Shown here piece after piece: positions 7,708 through 19,714 of a DNA stretch of 64,000 nt. Below the pieces are notes generated by a model that saw only the letters and a list, made by a program, of their open reading frames with translations, searched no databases and was not told the DNA's origin. The stretch spans positions 1 to 64,000 of the forward strand of contig NW_027526646.1 in NCBI RefSeq assembly GCF_052857255.1, written 5' to 3'. This DNA is from Amblyomma americanum (taxonomy: Eukaryota; Arthropoda; Arachnida; Ixodida; Ixodidae). Within the stretch, counting starts at the first letter, position 1; every line of letters starts with the position of its first letter. Position numbers and translations under genes: made by a program.

Positions 7708-10700
7708 GTGGATACTTGTAAAACCGATGTGTTCAGATTTAGCTCGTTTCGGTCTAAAACAGCTTGTTTCGTTGTATTAAGCAAGAATACATGCTTTTCG
7801 CGCAGTTATAAGTGAAAAAGTTTGCGTATTAGAGAGACACTTGTAAAACCGATGTGTTGTGATTTAGCTCGTTTCGGTCTAAAACAGCTTGTTTCGTTGT
7901 ATTAAGCAAAAATACATGCTTTTCGCGCAGTTATAAGAGAAAAAGTTTTGACGAGTATCACGTGGATACTTGTAAAACCGATGTGTTCAGATTTAGCTCG
8001 TTTCGGTCTAAAACAGCTTGTTTCGTTGTATTAAGCACGAATACATGCTTTTCGCGCAGTTATAAGAGAAAAAGTTTTGACGAGTATCACGTGGAACACT
8101 TGTAATACCGATGTGTTGTGATTTAGCTCGTTTCGGTCTAAAACAGCTTGTTTCGCTGTATTAAGCAAGAATACATGCTTTTCGCGCAGTTATAAGAGAA
8201 AAAGTTTGGACGCGTATCAGAGGAACACTTGTAAAACCGATGTGTTGTGATTTAGCTCATTTCGGTCTAAAACAGCTTGTTTCGCTGTATTAAGCAAGAA
8301 TACGTGCTTTTCGCGCAGTTATAAGAGAAAAAGTTTTGACGCGTATGAGAGGAACACTTGTAAAACCGATGTGTTGTGATTTAGCTCGTTTCGGTCTAAA
8401 ACAGCTTGTTTCGCTGTATTAAGCAAGAATACATGCTTTTCGCGCAGTTATAAGAGAAAAAGTTTTGACGCGTATCAGAGGAACACTTGTAAAACCGATG
8501 TGTTGTGATTTAGCTCGTTTCGGTCTAAAACAGCTTGTTTCGCTGTATTAAGCAAGAATACATGCTTTTCGCGCAGTTATAAGAGAAAAAGTTTTGACGC
8601 GTATCAGAGGAACACTTGTAAAACCGATGTGTTGTGATTTAGCTCGTTTCGGTCTAAAACAACTTGTTTCGCTGTATTAAGCAAGAATACATGCTTTTCG
8701 CGCAGTTATAAGAGAAAAAGTTTTGACGCGTATCAGAGGAACACTTGTAAAACCGATGTGTTGTGATTTAGCTCGTTTCGGTCTAAAACAGCTTGTTTCG
8801 CTGTATTAAGCAAGAATACATGCTTTTCGCGCAGTTATAAGAGAAAAAGTTTTGACGCGTATCAGAGGAACACTTGTAAAACCGATGTGTTCAGATTTAG
8901 CTCGTTTCGGTCTAAAACAGCCTGTTTCATTGTATTAAGCACGAATACTTGCTTTACGCGCAGTTATAGAAGAAAAAGTTATGACGCGTATCAGAGACAC
9001 TTGTAAAACCGATGTGTTGTGATTTAGCTCGTTTCGGTCTAAAACAGCTTGTTTCGTTGTATTAAGCAAGAATACATGCTTTTCGCGCAGTTATAAGAGA
9101 AAAAGTTTTGACGAGTTTCACGTGGAACACTTGTAAAACCGATTTGTTGTGATTTAGCTCGTTTCGGTCTAAAACAGCTTGTTTCGCTGTATTAAGCAAG
9201 AATACATGCTTTTCGCGCAGTTATAAGAGAAAAAGTTTTGACGCGTATCAGAGGAACACTTGTAAAACCGATGTGTTGTGATTTAGCTCGTTTCGGTCTA
9301 AAACAGCTTGTTTCGTTGTATTAAGCAAGAATACATGCTTTTCGCGCAGTTATAAGAGAAAAAGTTTTGACGCGTATCACATGGACACTTGTAAAACCGA
9401 TGTGTTGTGATTTAGCTCGTTTCGGTCTAAAACAGCTTGTTTCGTTGTATTAAGCAAGAATACATGCTTTTCGCGCAGTTATAAAGAAAAAGTTTTGACG
9501 AGTTTCACGTGGAACACTTGTAATACCGATGTGTTGTGATTTAGCTCGTTTCGGTCTAAAACAGCTTGCTTCGCTGTATTAAGCAAGAATACATGCTTTT
9601 CGCGCAGTTATAAGAGAAAAAGTTTTGACGCGTATCAGAGGAACACTTGTAAAACCGATGTGTTGTGATTTAGCTCATTTCGGTCTAAAACAGCTTGTTT
9701 CGTTGTATTAAGCACGAATACATGCTTTTCGCGCAGTTATAAGAGAAAAAGATTTGACGCGTATCAGAGGAACACTTGTAAAACCGATGTGTTTTGATTT
9801 AGCTCGTTTCGGTCTAAAACAGCTTGTTTCGCTGTATTAAGCAAGAATACATGCTTTTCGCGCAGTTATAAGAGAAAAAGTTTTGACGCGTGTCACAGGG
9901 ACACTTGTAAAACCAATGTGTTCAGATTTAGCTCGTTTCGGTCTAAAACAGCTTGTTTCGTAGTATTAAGCAAGAATACATGCTTTTCGCGCAGTTATAA
10001 GACAAAAAGTTTTGACGCGTATCAGAGGAACACTTGTAAAACCTTTGTGTTGTGATTTAGCTCGTTTCGGTCTAAAACAGGTTGTTTCGCTGTATTAAGC
10101 AAGAATACATGCTTTTTGCGCAGTTATAAGAGAAAAAGTTTTGACGCGTATCAGAGGAACACTTGTAAAACCGATGTGTTGTGATTTAGCTCATTTTGGT
10201 CTAAAACAGCTTGTTTCGCTCTATTAAGCAAGAATACATGCTTTTCGCGCAGTTATAAGAGAAAAAGTTTTGACGCGTGTCACAGGGACACTTGTAAAAC
10301 CGATGTGTTCAGATTTAGCTCGTTTCGGTCTGAAACAGCTTGTTTCGTTGTATTAAGCACGAATACATGCTTTTCGCGCAGTTATAAGAGAAAAAGTTTA
10401 GACGTGTATCAGAGGAACACTTGTAAAACCGATGTGTTGTGATTTAGCTCGTTTCGGTCTAAAACAGCTTGTTTCGTAGTATTAAGCAAGAATACATGCT
10501 TTTCGCGCAGTTATAAGAGAGAAAGTTTTGACGCGTATCAGAGGAACACTTGTAAAACCTTTGTGTTGTGATTTAGCTCGTTTCGGTCTAAAACAGCTTG
10601 TTTCGCTGTATTAAGCACGAATACATGCTTTTCGCGCAGTTGTAAGAGAAAAAGTGTTGACGCGTGTCACAGGGACACTTGTAAAACCGATGTGTTCAGA

Positions 10701-11724
10701 TTTAGCTCGTTTCGGTCTAAAACAACTTGTTTCGTTGTATCAGGCACGAATACATGCTTTACGGGCAGTTATAGAAGAAAAAGTTTTGACGCGTATTAGA
10801 GAGACACTTGTAAAACCGATGTGTTGTGATTTAGCTCGTTTCGGTCTAAAACAGCTTGTTTCGTTGTATTAAGCAAGAATACATGCTTTTCGCGCAGTTA
10901 TAAGAGAAAAAGTTTTGACGAGTATCACGTGGATACTTGTAAAACCGATGTGTTCAGATATAGCTCGTTTCGGTCTAAAACAGCTTGTTTCGTTGTATTA
11001 AGCAAGAATACATGCTTTTCGCGCAGTTATAAGAGAAAATGTTTTGACGCGTATCAGAGGAACACTTGTAAAACCGATGTGTTGTGATTTAGCTCATTTC
11101 GGTCTAAAACAGCTTGTTTCGCTGTATTAAGCAAGAATACATGCTTTTCGCGCAGTTATAAGAGAAAAAGTTTTGACGCGTATCAGAGGAACACTTGTAA
11201 AACCGATGTGTTTTGATTTAGCTCGTTTCGGTCTAAAACAGCTTGTTTCGCTGTATTAAGCAAGAATACATGCTTTTCGCGCAGTTATAAGAGAAAAAGT
11301 TTTGACGCGTGTCACAGGGACACTTGTAAAACCAATGTGTTCAGATTTAGCTCGTTTCGGTCTAAAACAGCTTGTTTCGTAGTATTAAGCAAGAATACAT
11401 GCTTTTCGCGCAGTTATAAGACAAAAAGTTTTGACGCGTATCAGAGGAACACTTGTAAAACCTTTGTGTTGTGATTTAGCTCGTTTCGGTCTAAAACAGG
11501 TTGTTTCGCTGTATTAAGCAAGAATACATGCTTTTCGCGCAGTTATAAGAGAAAAAGTTTTGACGCGTGTCACAGGAACACTTGTAAAACCGATGTGTTC
11601 AGAATTAGCTCGTTTCGGTCTAAAACAACTTGTTTCGTTGTATTAAGCACGAAACAATGCTTTACGCGCAGTTATAGAAGAAAAAGTTTTGACGCGTATT
11701 AGAGAGACACTTGTAAAACCGATG
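7601..11724. repeat. HOR block 4: A-start/B-end recombinant, 32 monomers
   Basis: Order: H1-H7, A1-A7, A9, A10, T1-T3, a T4/B4 hybrid at 10048-10176, B5-B11, T1-T5. A8 is missing: the CACATGG linker of A7 leads directly to a TGTTGTG monomer. The 4124-bp length equals 32 monomers less the 4 bp lost in H2, with smaller indels cancelling. H1 has GATTTAACTCG and H6 has the rare AATACGTGC, both shared with the next block at an offset of exactly 4124 bp. The hybrid at 10048 has CCTTTGTG and CAGGTTG at its 5' end and a CGTATCAGAGG linker at its 3' end, which marks the join of the duplication. Confidence 0.85.
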
Positions 11725-14429
11725 TGTTGTGATTTAACTCGTTTCGGTCTAAAACAGCTTGTTTCGTTGTAATAAGCAAGAATACATGCTTTTCGCGCAG
11801 TTATAAGAGAAAAAGTTTTGACGAGTATCACGTGGATACTTGTAAAACCGATGTGTTCAGATTTAGCTCGTTTCGGTCTAAAACAGCTTGTTTCGTTGTA
11901 TTAAGCAAGAATACATGCTTTTCGCGCAGTTATAAGTGAAAAAGTTTGCGTATTAGAGAGACACTTGTAAAACCGATGTGTTGTGATTTAGCTCGTTTCG
12001 GTCTAAAACAGCTTGTTTCGTTGTATTAAGCAAAAATACATGCTTTTCGCGCAGTTATAAGAGAAAAAGTTTTGACGAGTATCACGTGGATACTTGTAAA
12101 ACCGATGTGTTCAGATTTAGCTCGTTTCGGTCTAAAACAGCTTGTTTCGTTGTATTAAGCACGAATACATGCTTTTCGCGCAGTTATAAGAGAAAAAGTT
12201 TTGACGAGTATCACGTGGAACACTTGTAATACCGATGTGTTGTGATTTAGCTCGTTTCGGTCTAAAACAGCTTGTTTCGCTGTATTAAGCAAGAATACAT
12301 GCTTTTCGCGCAGTTATAAGAGAAAAAGTTTGGACGCGTATCAGAGGAACACTTGTAAAACCGATGTGTTGTGATTTAGCTCATTTCGGTCTAAAACAGC
12401 TTGTTTCGCTGTATTAAGCAAGAATACGTGCTTTTCGCGCAGTTATAAGAGAAAAAGTTTTGACGCGTATGAGAGGAACACTTGTAAAACCGATGTGTTG
12501 TGATTTAGCTCGTTTCGGTCTAAAACAGCTTGTTTCGCTGTATTAAGCAAGAATACATGCTTTTCGCGCAGTTATAAGAGAAAAAGTTTTGACGCGTATC
12601 AGAGGAACACTTGTAAAACCGATGTGTTGTGATTTAGCTCGTTTCGGTCTAAAACAGCTTGTTTCGCTGTATTAAGCAAGAATACATGCTTTTCGCGCAG
12701 TTATAAGAGAAAAAGTTTTGACGCGTATCAGAGGAACACTTGTAAAACCGATGTGTTGTGATTTAGCTCGTTTCGGTCTAAAACAACTTGTTTCGCTGTA
12801 TTAAGCAAGAATACATGCTTTTCGCGCAGTTATAAGAGAAAAAGTTTTGACGCGTATCAGAGGAACACTTGTAAAACCGATGTGTTGTGATTTAGCTCGT
12901 TTCGGTCTAAAACAGCTTGTTTCGCTGTATTAAGCAAGAATACATGCTTTTCGCGCAGTTATAAGAGAAAAAGTTTTGACGCGTATCAGAGGAACACTTG
13001 TAAAACCGATGTGTTCAGATTTAGCTCGTTTCGGTCTAAAACAGCCTGTTTCATTGTATTAAGCACGAATACTTGCTTTACGCGCAGTTATAGAAGAAAA
13101 AGTTATGACGCGTATCAGAGACACTTGTAAAACCGATGTGTTGTGATTTAGCTCGTTTCGGTCTAAAACAGCTTGTTTCGTTGTATTAAGCAAGAATACA
13201 TGCTTTTCGCGCAGTTATAAGAGAAAAAGTTTTGACGAGTTTCACGTGGAACACTTGTAAAACCGATGTGTTGTGATTTAGCTCGTTTCGGTCTAAAACA
13301 GCTTGTTTCGCTGTATTAAGCAAGAATACATGCTTTTCGCGCAGTTATAAGAGAAAAAGTTTTGACGCGTATCAGAGGAACACTTGTAAAACCGATGTGT
13401 TGTGATTTAGCTCGTTTCGGTCTAAAACAGCTTGTTTCGTTGTATTAAGCAAGAATACATGCTTTTCGCGCAGTTATAAGAGAAAAAGTTTTGACGCGTA
13501 TCACATGGACACTTGTAAAACCGATGTGTTGTGATTTAGCTCGTTTCGGTCTAAAACAGCTTGTTTCGTTGTATTAAGCAAGAATACATGCTTTTCGCGC
13601 AGTTATAAAGAAAAAGTTTTGACGAGTTTCACGTGGAACACTTGTAATACCGATGTGTTGTGATTTAGCTCGTTTCGGTCTAAAACAGCTTGCTTCGCTG
13701 TATTAAGCAAGAATACATGCTTTTCGCGCAGTTATAAGAGAAAAAGTTTTGACGCGTATCAGAGGAACACTTGTAAAACCGATGTGTTGTGATTTAGCTC
13801 ATTTCGGTCTAAAACAGCTTGTTTCGTTGTATTAAGCACGAATACATGCTTTTCGCGCAGTTATAAGAGAAAAAGTTTTGACGCGTATCAGAGGAACACT
13901 TGTAAAACCGATGTGTTTTGATTTAGCTCGTTTCGGTCTAAAACAGCTTGTTTCGCTGTATTAAGCAAGAATACATGCTTTTCGCGCAGTTATAAGAGAA
14001 AAAGTTTTGACGCGTGTCACAGGGACACTTGTAAAACCAATGTGTTCAGATTTAGCTCGTTTCGGTCTAAAACAGCTTGTTTCGTAGTATTAAGCAAGAA
14101 TACATGCTTTTCGCGCAGTTATAAGACAAAAAGTTTTGACGCGTATCAGAGGAACACTTGTAAAACCTTTGTGTTGTGATTTAGCTCGTTTCGGTCTAAA
14201 ACAGGTTGTTTCGCTGTATTAAGCAAGAATACATGCTTTTCGCGCAGGTATAAGAGAAAAAGTTTTGACGCGTGTCACAGGAACACTTGTAAAACCGATG
14301 TGTTCAGATTTAGCTCGTTTCGGTCTAAAACAACTTGTTTCGTTGTATTAAGCACGAAACAATGCTTTACGCGCAGTTATAGAAGAAAAAGTTTTGACGC
14401 GTATTAGAGAGACACTTGTAAAACCGATG
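11725..14429. repeat. HOR block 5: form A, 21 monomers, A8 missing
   Basis: Order: H1-H7, A1-A7, A9, A10, T1-T5. H1 has GATTTAACTCG and H6 has AATACGTGC, repeating block 4 at an offset of 4124 bp. T4 carries GCGCAGGTATAAG (near 14244) in place of GCAGTTATAAG. T5 starts at 14301. Private differences from block 4 are few, for example GTTTTGACG near 13870 where block 4 has GATTTGACG near 9750. The block is repeated again almost intact at 22418. Confidence 0.85.
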
Positions 14430-17400
14430 TGTTGTGATTTAGCTCGTTTCGGTCTAAAACAGCTTGTTTCGTTGTAATAAGCAAGAATACATGCTTTTCG
14501 CGCAGTTATAAGAGAAAAAGTTTTGACGAGTATCACGTGGATACTTGTAAAACCGATGTGTTCAGATTTAGCTCGTTTCGGTCTAAAACAGCTTGTTTCG
14601 TTGTATTAAGCACGAATACATGCTTTTCGCGCAGTTATAAGAGAAAAAGTTTTGACGAGTATCACGTGGAACACTTGTAATACCGATGTGTTGTGATTTA
14701 GCTCGTTTCGGTCTAAAACAGCTTGTTTCGCTGTATTAAGCAAGAATACATGCTTTTCGCGCAGTTATAAGAGAAAAAGTTTGGACGCGTATCAGAGGAA
14801 CACTTGTAAAACCGATGTGTTGTGATTTAGCTCATTTCGGTCTAAAACAGCTTGTTTCGCTGTATTAAGCAAGAATACATGCTTTTCGCGCAGTTATAAG
14901 AGAAAAAGTTTTGACGCGTATGAGAGGAACACTTGTAAAACCGATGTGTTGTGATTTAGCTCGTTTCGGTCTAAAACAGCTTGTTTCGCTGTATTAAGCA
15001 AGAATACATGCTTTTCGCGCAGTTATAGGAGAAAAAGTTTTGACGCGTATCAGAGGAACACTTGTAAAACCGATGTGTTCAGATTTAGCTCGTTTCGGTC
15101 TAAAACAGCTTGTTTCATTGTATTAAGCACGAATACTTGCTTTACGCGCAGTTATAGAAAAAAAAGTTATGACGCGTATCAGAGACACTTGTAAAACCGA
15201 TGTGTTGTGATTTAGCTCGTTTCGGTCTAAAACAGCTTGTTTCGCTGTATTAACCAAGAATACATGCTTTTCGCGCAGTTATAAGAGAAAAAGTTTTGAC
15301 GAGTATCACGTGGATACTTGTAAAACTGATGTGTTCAGACTTAGCTCGTTTCGGTCTAAAACAGCTTGTTTCCTTGTATTAAGCACGAATACATGCTTTT
15401 CGCGCAGTTATAAGAGAAAAAGTTTTGACGAGTATGACGTGGAACACTTGTAATACCGATGTGTTGTGATTTAGCTCGTTTCGGTTTAAAACAGCTTGTT
15501 TCGCTGTATTAAGCAAGAATACATGCTTTTCGCGCAGTTATAAGAGAAAACGTTTTGACGCGTATCAGAGGAACACTTGTAAAACCGATGTGTTGTGATT
15601 TAGCTCATTTTGGTCTAAAACAGCTTGTTTCGCTCTATTAAGCAAGAATACATGCTTTTCGCGCAGTTATAAGAGAAAAAGTTTTGACGCGTGTCACAGG
15701 GACACTTGTAAAACCGATGTGTTCAGATTTAGCTCGTTTCGGTCTGAAACAGCTTGTTTCGTTGTATTAAGCACGAATACATGCTTTTCGCGCAGTTATA
15801 AGAGAAAAAGTTTAGACGTGTATCAGAGGAACACTTGTAAAACCGATGTGTTGTGATTTAGCTCGTTTCGGTCTAAAACAGCTTGTTTCGTAGTATTAAG
15901 CAAGAATACATGCTTTTCGCGCAGTTATAAGAGAAAAAGTTTTGACGCGTATCAGAGGAACACTTGTAAAACCTTTGTGTTGTGATTTAGCTCGTTTCGG
16001 TCTAAAACAGCTTGTTTCGCTGTATTAAGCACGAATACATGCTTTTCGCGCAGTTGTAAGAGAAAAAGTGTTGACGCGTGTCACAGGGACACTTGTAAAA
16101 CCGATGTGTTCAGATTTAGCTCGTTTCGGTCTAAAACAACTTGTTTCGTTGTATCAGGCACGAATACATGCTTTACGGGCAGTTATAGAAGAAAAAGTTT
16201 TGACGCGTATTAGAGAGACACTTGTAAAACCGATGTGTTGTGATTTAGCTCGTTTCGGTCTAAAACAGCTTGTTTCGTTGTATTAAGCAAGAATACATGC
16301 TTTTCGCGCAGTTATAAGAGAAAAAGTTTTGACGAGTATCACGTGGATACTTGTAAAACCGATGTGTTCAGATATAGCTCGTTTCGGTCTAAAACAGCTT
16401 GTTTCGTTGTATTAAGCAAGAATACATGCTTTTCGCGCAGTTATAAGAGAAAAAGTTTTGACGCGTATCAGAGGAACACTTGTAAAACCGATGTGTTGTG
16501 ATTTAGCTCATTTCGGTCTAAAACAGCTTGTTTCGCTGTATTAAGCAAGAATACATGCTTTTCGCGCAGTTATAAGAGAAAAAGTTTTGACGCGTATCAG
16601 AGGCACACTTGTAAAACCGATGTGTTTTGATTTAGCTCGTTTCGGTCTAAAACAGCTTGTTTCGCTGTATTAAGCAAGAATACATGCTTTTCGCGCAGTT
16701 ATAAGAGAAAAAGTTTTGACGCGTGTCACAGGGACACTTGTAAAACCAATGTGCTCAGATTTAGCTCGTTTCGGTCTAAAACAGCTTGTTTCGTAGTATT
16801 AAGCAAGAATACATGCTTTTCGCGCAGTTATAAGACAAAAAGTTTTGACGCGTATCAGAGGAACACTTGTAAAACCTTTGTGTTGTGATTTAGCTCGTTT
16901 CGGTCTAAAACAGGTTGTTTCGCTGTATTAAGCAAGAATACATGCTTTTCGCGCAGTTATAAGAGAAAAAGTTTTGACGCGTGTCACAGGAACACTTGTA
17001 AAACCGATGTGTTCAGATTTAGCTCGTTTCGGTCTAAAACAGCTTGTTTCGTTGTATTAAGCAAGAATACATGCTTTTCGCGCAGGTATAAGTGAAAAAG
17101 TTTGCGTATTAGAGAGACACTTGTAAAACCGATGTGTTGTGATTTAGCTCGTTTCGGTCTAAAACAGCTTGTTTCGTTGTATTAAGCAAAAATACATGCT
17201 TTTCGCGCAGTTATAAGAGAAAAAGTTTTGACGAGTATCACGTGGATACTTGTAAAACCGATGTGTTCAGATTTAGCTCGTTTCGGTCTAAAACAGCTTG
17301 TTTCGTTGTATTAAGCACGAATACATGCTTTTCGCGCAGTTATAAGAGAAAAAGTTTTGACGAGTATCACGTGGAACACTTGTAATACCGATGTGTTGTG

Positions 17401-19714
17401 ATTTAGCTCGTTTCGGTCTAAAACAGCTTGTTTCGCTGTATTAAGCAAGAATACATGCTTTTCGCGCAGTTATAAGAGAAAAAGTTTGGACGAGTATCAC
17501 GTGGATACTTGTAAAACCGATGTGTTCAGATTTAGCTCGTTTCGGTCTAAAACAGCTTGTTTCGTTGTATTAAGCAAGAATACATGCTTTTCGCGCAGGT
17601 ATAAGTGAAAAAGTTTGCGTATTAGAGAGACACTTGTAAAACCGATGTGTTGTGATTTAGCTCGTTTCGGTCTAAAACAGCTTGTTTCGTTGTATTAAGC
17701 AAAAATACATGCTTTTCGCGCAGTTATAAGAGAAAAAGTTTTGACGAGTATCACGTGGATACTTGTAAAACCGATGTGTTCAGATTTAGCTCGTTTCGGT
17801 CTAAAACAGCTTGTTTCGTTGTATTAAGCACGAATACATGCTTTTCGCGCAGTTATAAGAGAAAAAGTTTTGACGAGTATCACGTGGAACACTTGTAATA
17901 CCGATGTGTTGTGATTTAGCTCGTTTCGGTCTAAAACAGCTTGTTTCGCTGTATTAAGCAAGAATACATGCTTTTCGCGCAGTTATAAGAGAAAAAGTTT
18001 GGACGCGTATCAGAGGAACACTTGTAAAACCGATGTGTTGTGATTTAGCTCATTTCGGTCTAAAACAGCTTGTTTCGCTGTAGTAAGCAAGAATACATGC
18101 TTTTCGCGCAGTTATAAGAGAAAAAGTTTGGACGCGTATCAGAGGAACACTTGTAAAACCGATGTGTTGTGATTTAGCTCATTTCGGTCTAAAACAGCTT
18201 GTTTCGCTGTATTAAGCAAGAATACATGCTTTTCGCGCAGTTATAAGAGAAAAAGTTTTGACGCGTATGAGAGGAACACTTGTAAAACCGATGTGTTGTG
18301 ATTTAGCTCGTTTCGGTCTAAAACAGCTTGTTTCGTTGTATTAAGCAAGAATACATGCTTTTCGCGCAGTTATAAGAGGAAAAAGTTTTGACGAGTTTCA
18401 CGTGGAACACTTGTAAAACCGATGTGTTGTGATTTAGCTCGTTTCGGTCTAAAACAGCTTGTTTCGCTGTATTAAGCAAGAATACATGCTTTTCGCGCAG
18501 TTATAAGAGAAAAAGTTTTGACGCGTATCAGAGGAACACTTGTAAAACCGATGTGTTGTGATTTAGCTCGTTTCGGTCTAAAACAGCTTGTTTCGTTGTA
18601 TTAAGCAAGAATACATGCTTTTCGCGCAGTTATAAGAGAAAAAGTTTTGACGCGTATCACATGGACACTTGGAAAACCGATGTGTTCAGATCTAGCTCGT
18701 TTTGGTCTAAAACAGCTTGTTTCGTTGTATTAAGCAAGAATACATGCTTTACGCGCAGTTATAGAAGAAAAAGTTTTGACGCGTATCAGGGAGACACTTG
18801 TAAAACCGATGTGTTGTGATTTAGCTCGTTTCGGTCTAAAACAGCTTGTTTCGTTGTATTAAGCAAGAATACATGCTTTTCGCGCAGTTATAAAGAAAAA
18901 GTTTTGACGAGTTTCACGTGGAACACTTGTAATACCGATGTGTTGTGATTTAGCTCGTTTCGGTCTAAAACAGCTTGCTTCGCTGTATTAAGCAAGAATA
19001 CATGCTTTTCGCGCAGTTATAAGAGAAAAAGTTTTGACGCGTATCAGAGGAACACTTGTAAAACCGATGTGTTGTGATTTAGCTCATTTCGGTCTAAAAC
19101 AGCTTGTTTCGTTGTATTAAGCACGAATACATGCTTTTCGCGCAGTTATAAGAGAAAAAGTTTTGACGCGTATCAGAGGAACACTTGTAAAACCGATGTG
19201 TTTTGATTTAGCTCGTTTCGGTCTAAAACAGCTTGTTTCGCTGTATTAAGCAAGAATACATGCTTTTCGCGCAGTTATAAGAGAAAAAGTTTTGACGCGT
19301 GTCACAGGGACACTTGTAAAACCAATGTGTTCAGATTTAGCTCGTTTCGGTCTAAAACAGCTTGTTTCGTAGTATTAAGCAAGAATACATGCTTTTCGCG
19401 CAGTTATAAGACAAAAAGTTTTGACGCGTATCAGAGGAACACTTGTAAAACCTTTGTGTTGTGATTTAGCTCGTTTCGGTCTAAAACAGGTTGTTTCGCT
19501 GTATTAAGCAAGAATACATGCTTTTCGCGCAGTTATAAGAGAAAAAGTTTTGACGCGTGTCACAGGAACACTTGTAAAACCGATGTGTTCAGATTTAGCT
19601 CGTTTCGGTCTAAAACAACTTGTTTCGTTGTATTAAGCACGAAACAATGCTTTACGCGCAGTTATAGAAGAAAAAGTTTTGACGCGTATTAGAGAGACAC
19701 TTGTAAAACCGATG
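14430..19714. repeat. HOR block 6: B-then-A compound, 41 monomers
   Basis: Order: H1, H4, H5, H6, H7, B1-B4, B5-B11, T1-T4, then H2 (17010), H3, H4, an H5/H1 hybrid (17394-17522), H2 (17523), H3, H4, H5, an H6/H5 hybrid (18036-18164), H6, an H7/A5 hybrid (18294), A6, A7, A8 (18683), A9, A10, T1-T5. H2-H3 are deleted after the first H1. T5 and H1 are missing between T4 and the H2 at 17010. The 17010-17522 segment is duplicated with a 513-bp period. A1-A4 are deleted in the A part. There is a 1-bp insertion near 18369 (AAGAGGAAAAAG). Confidence 0.83.
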
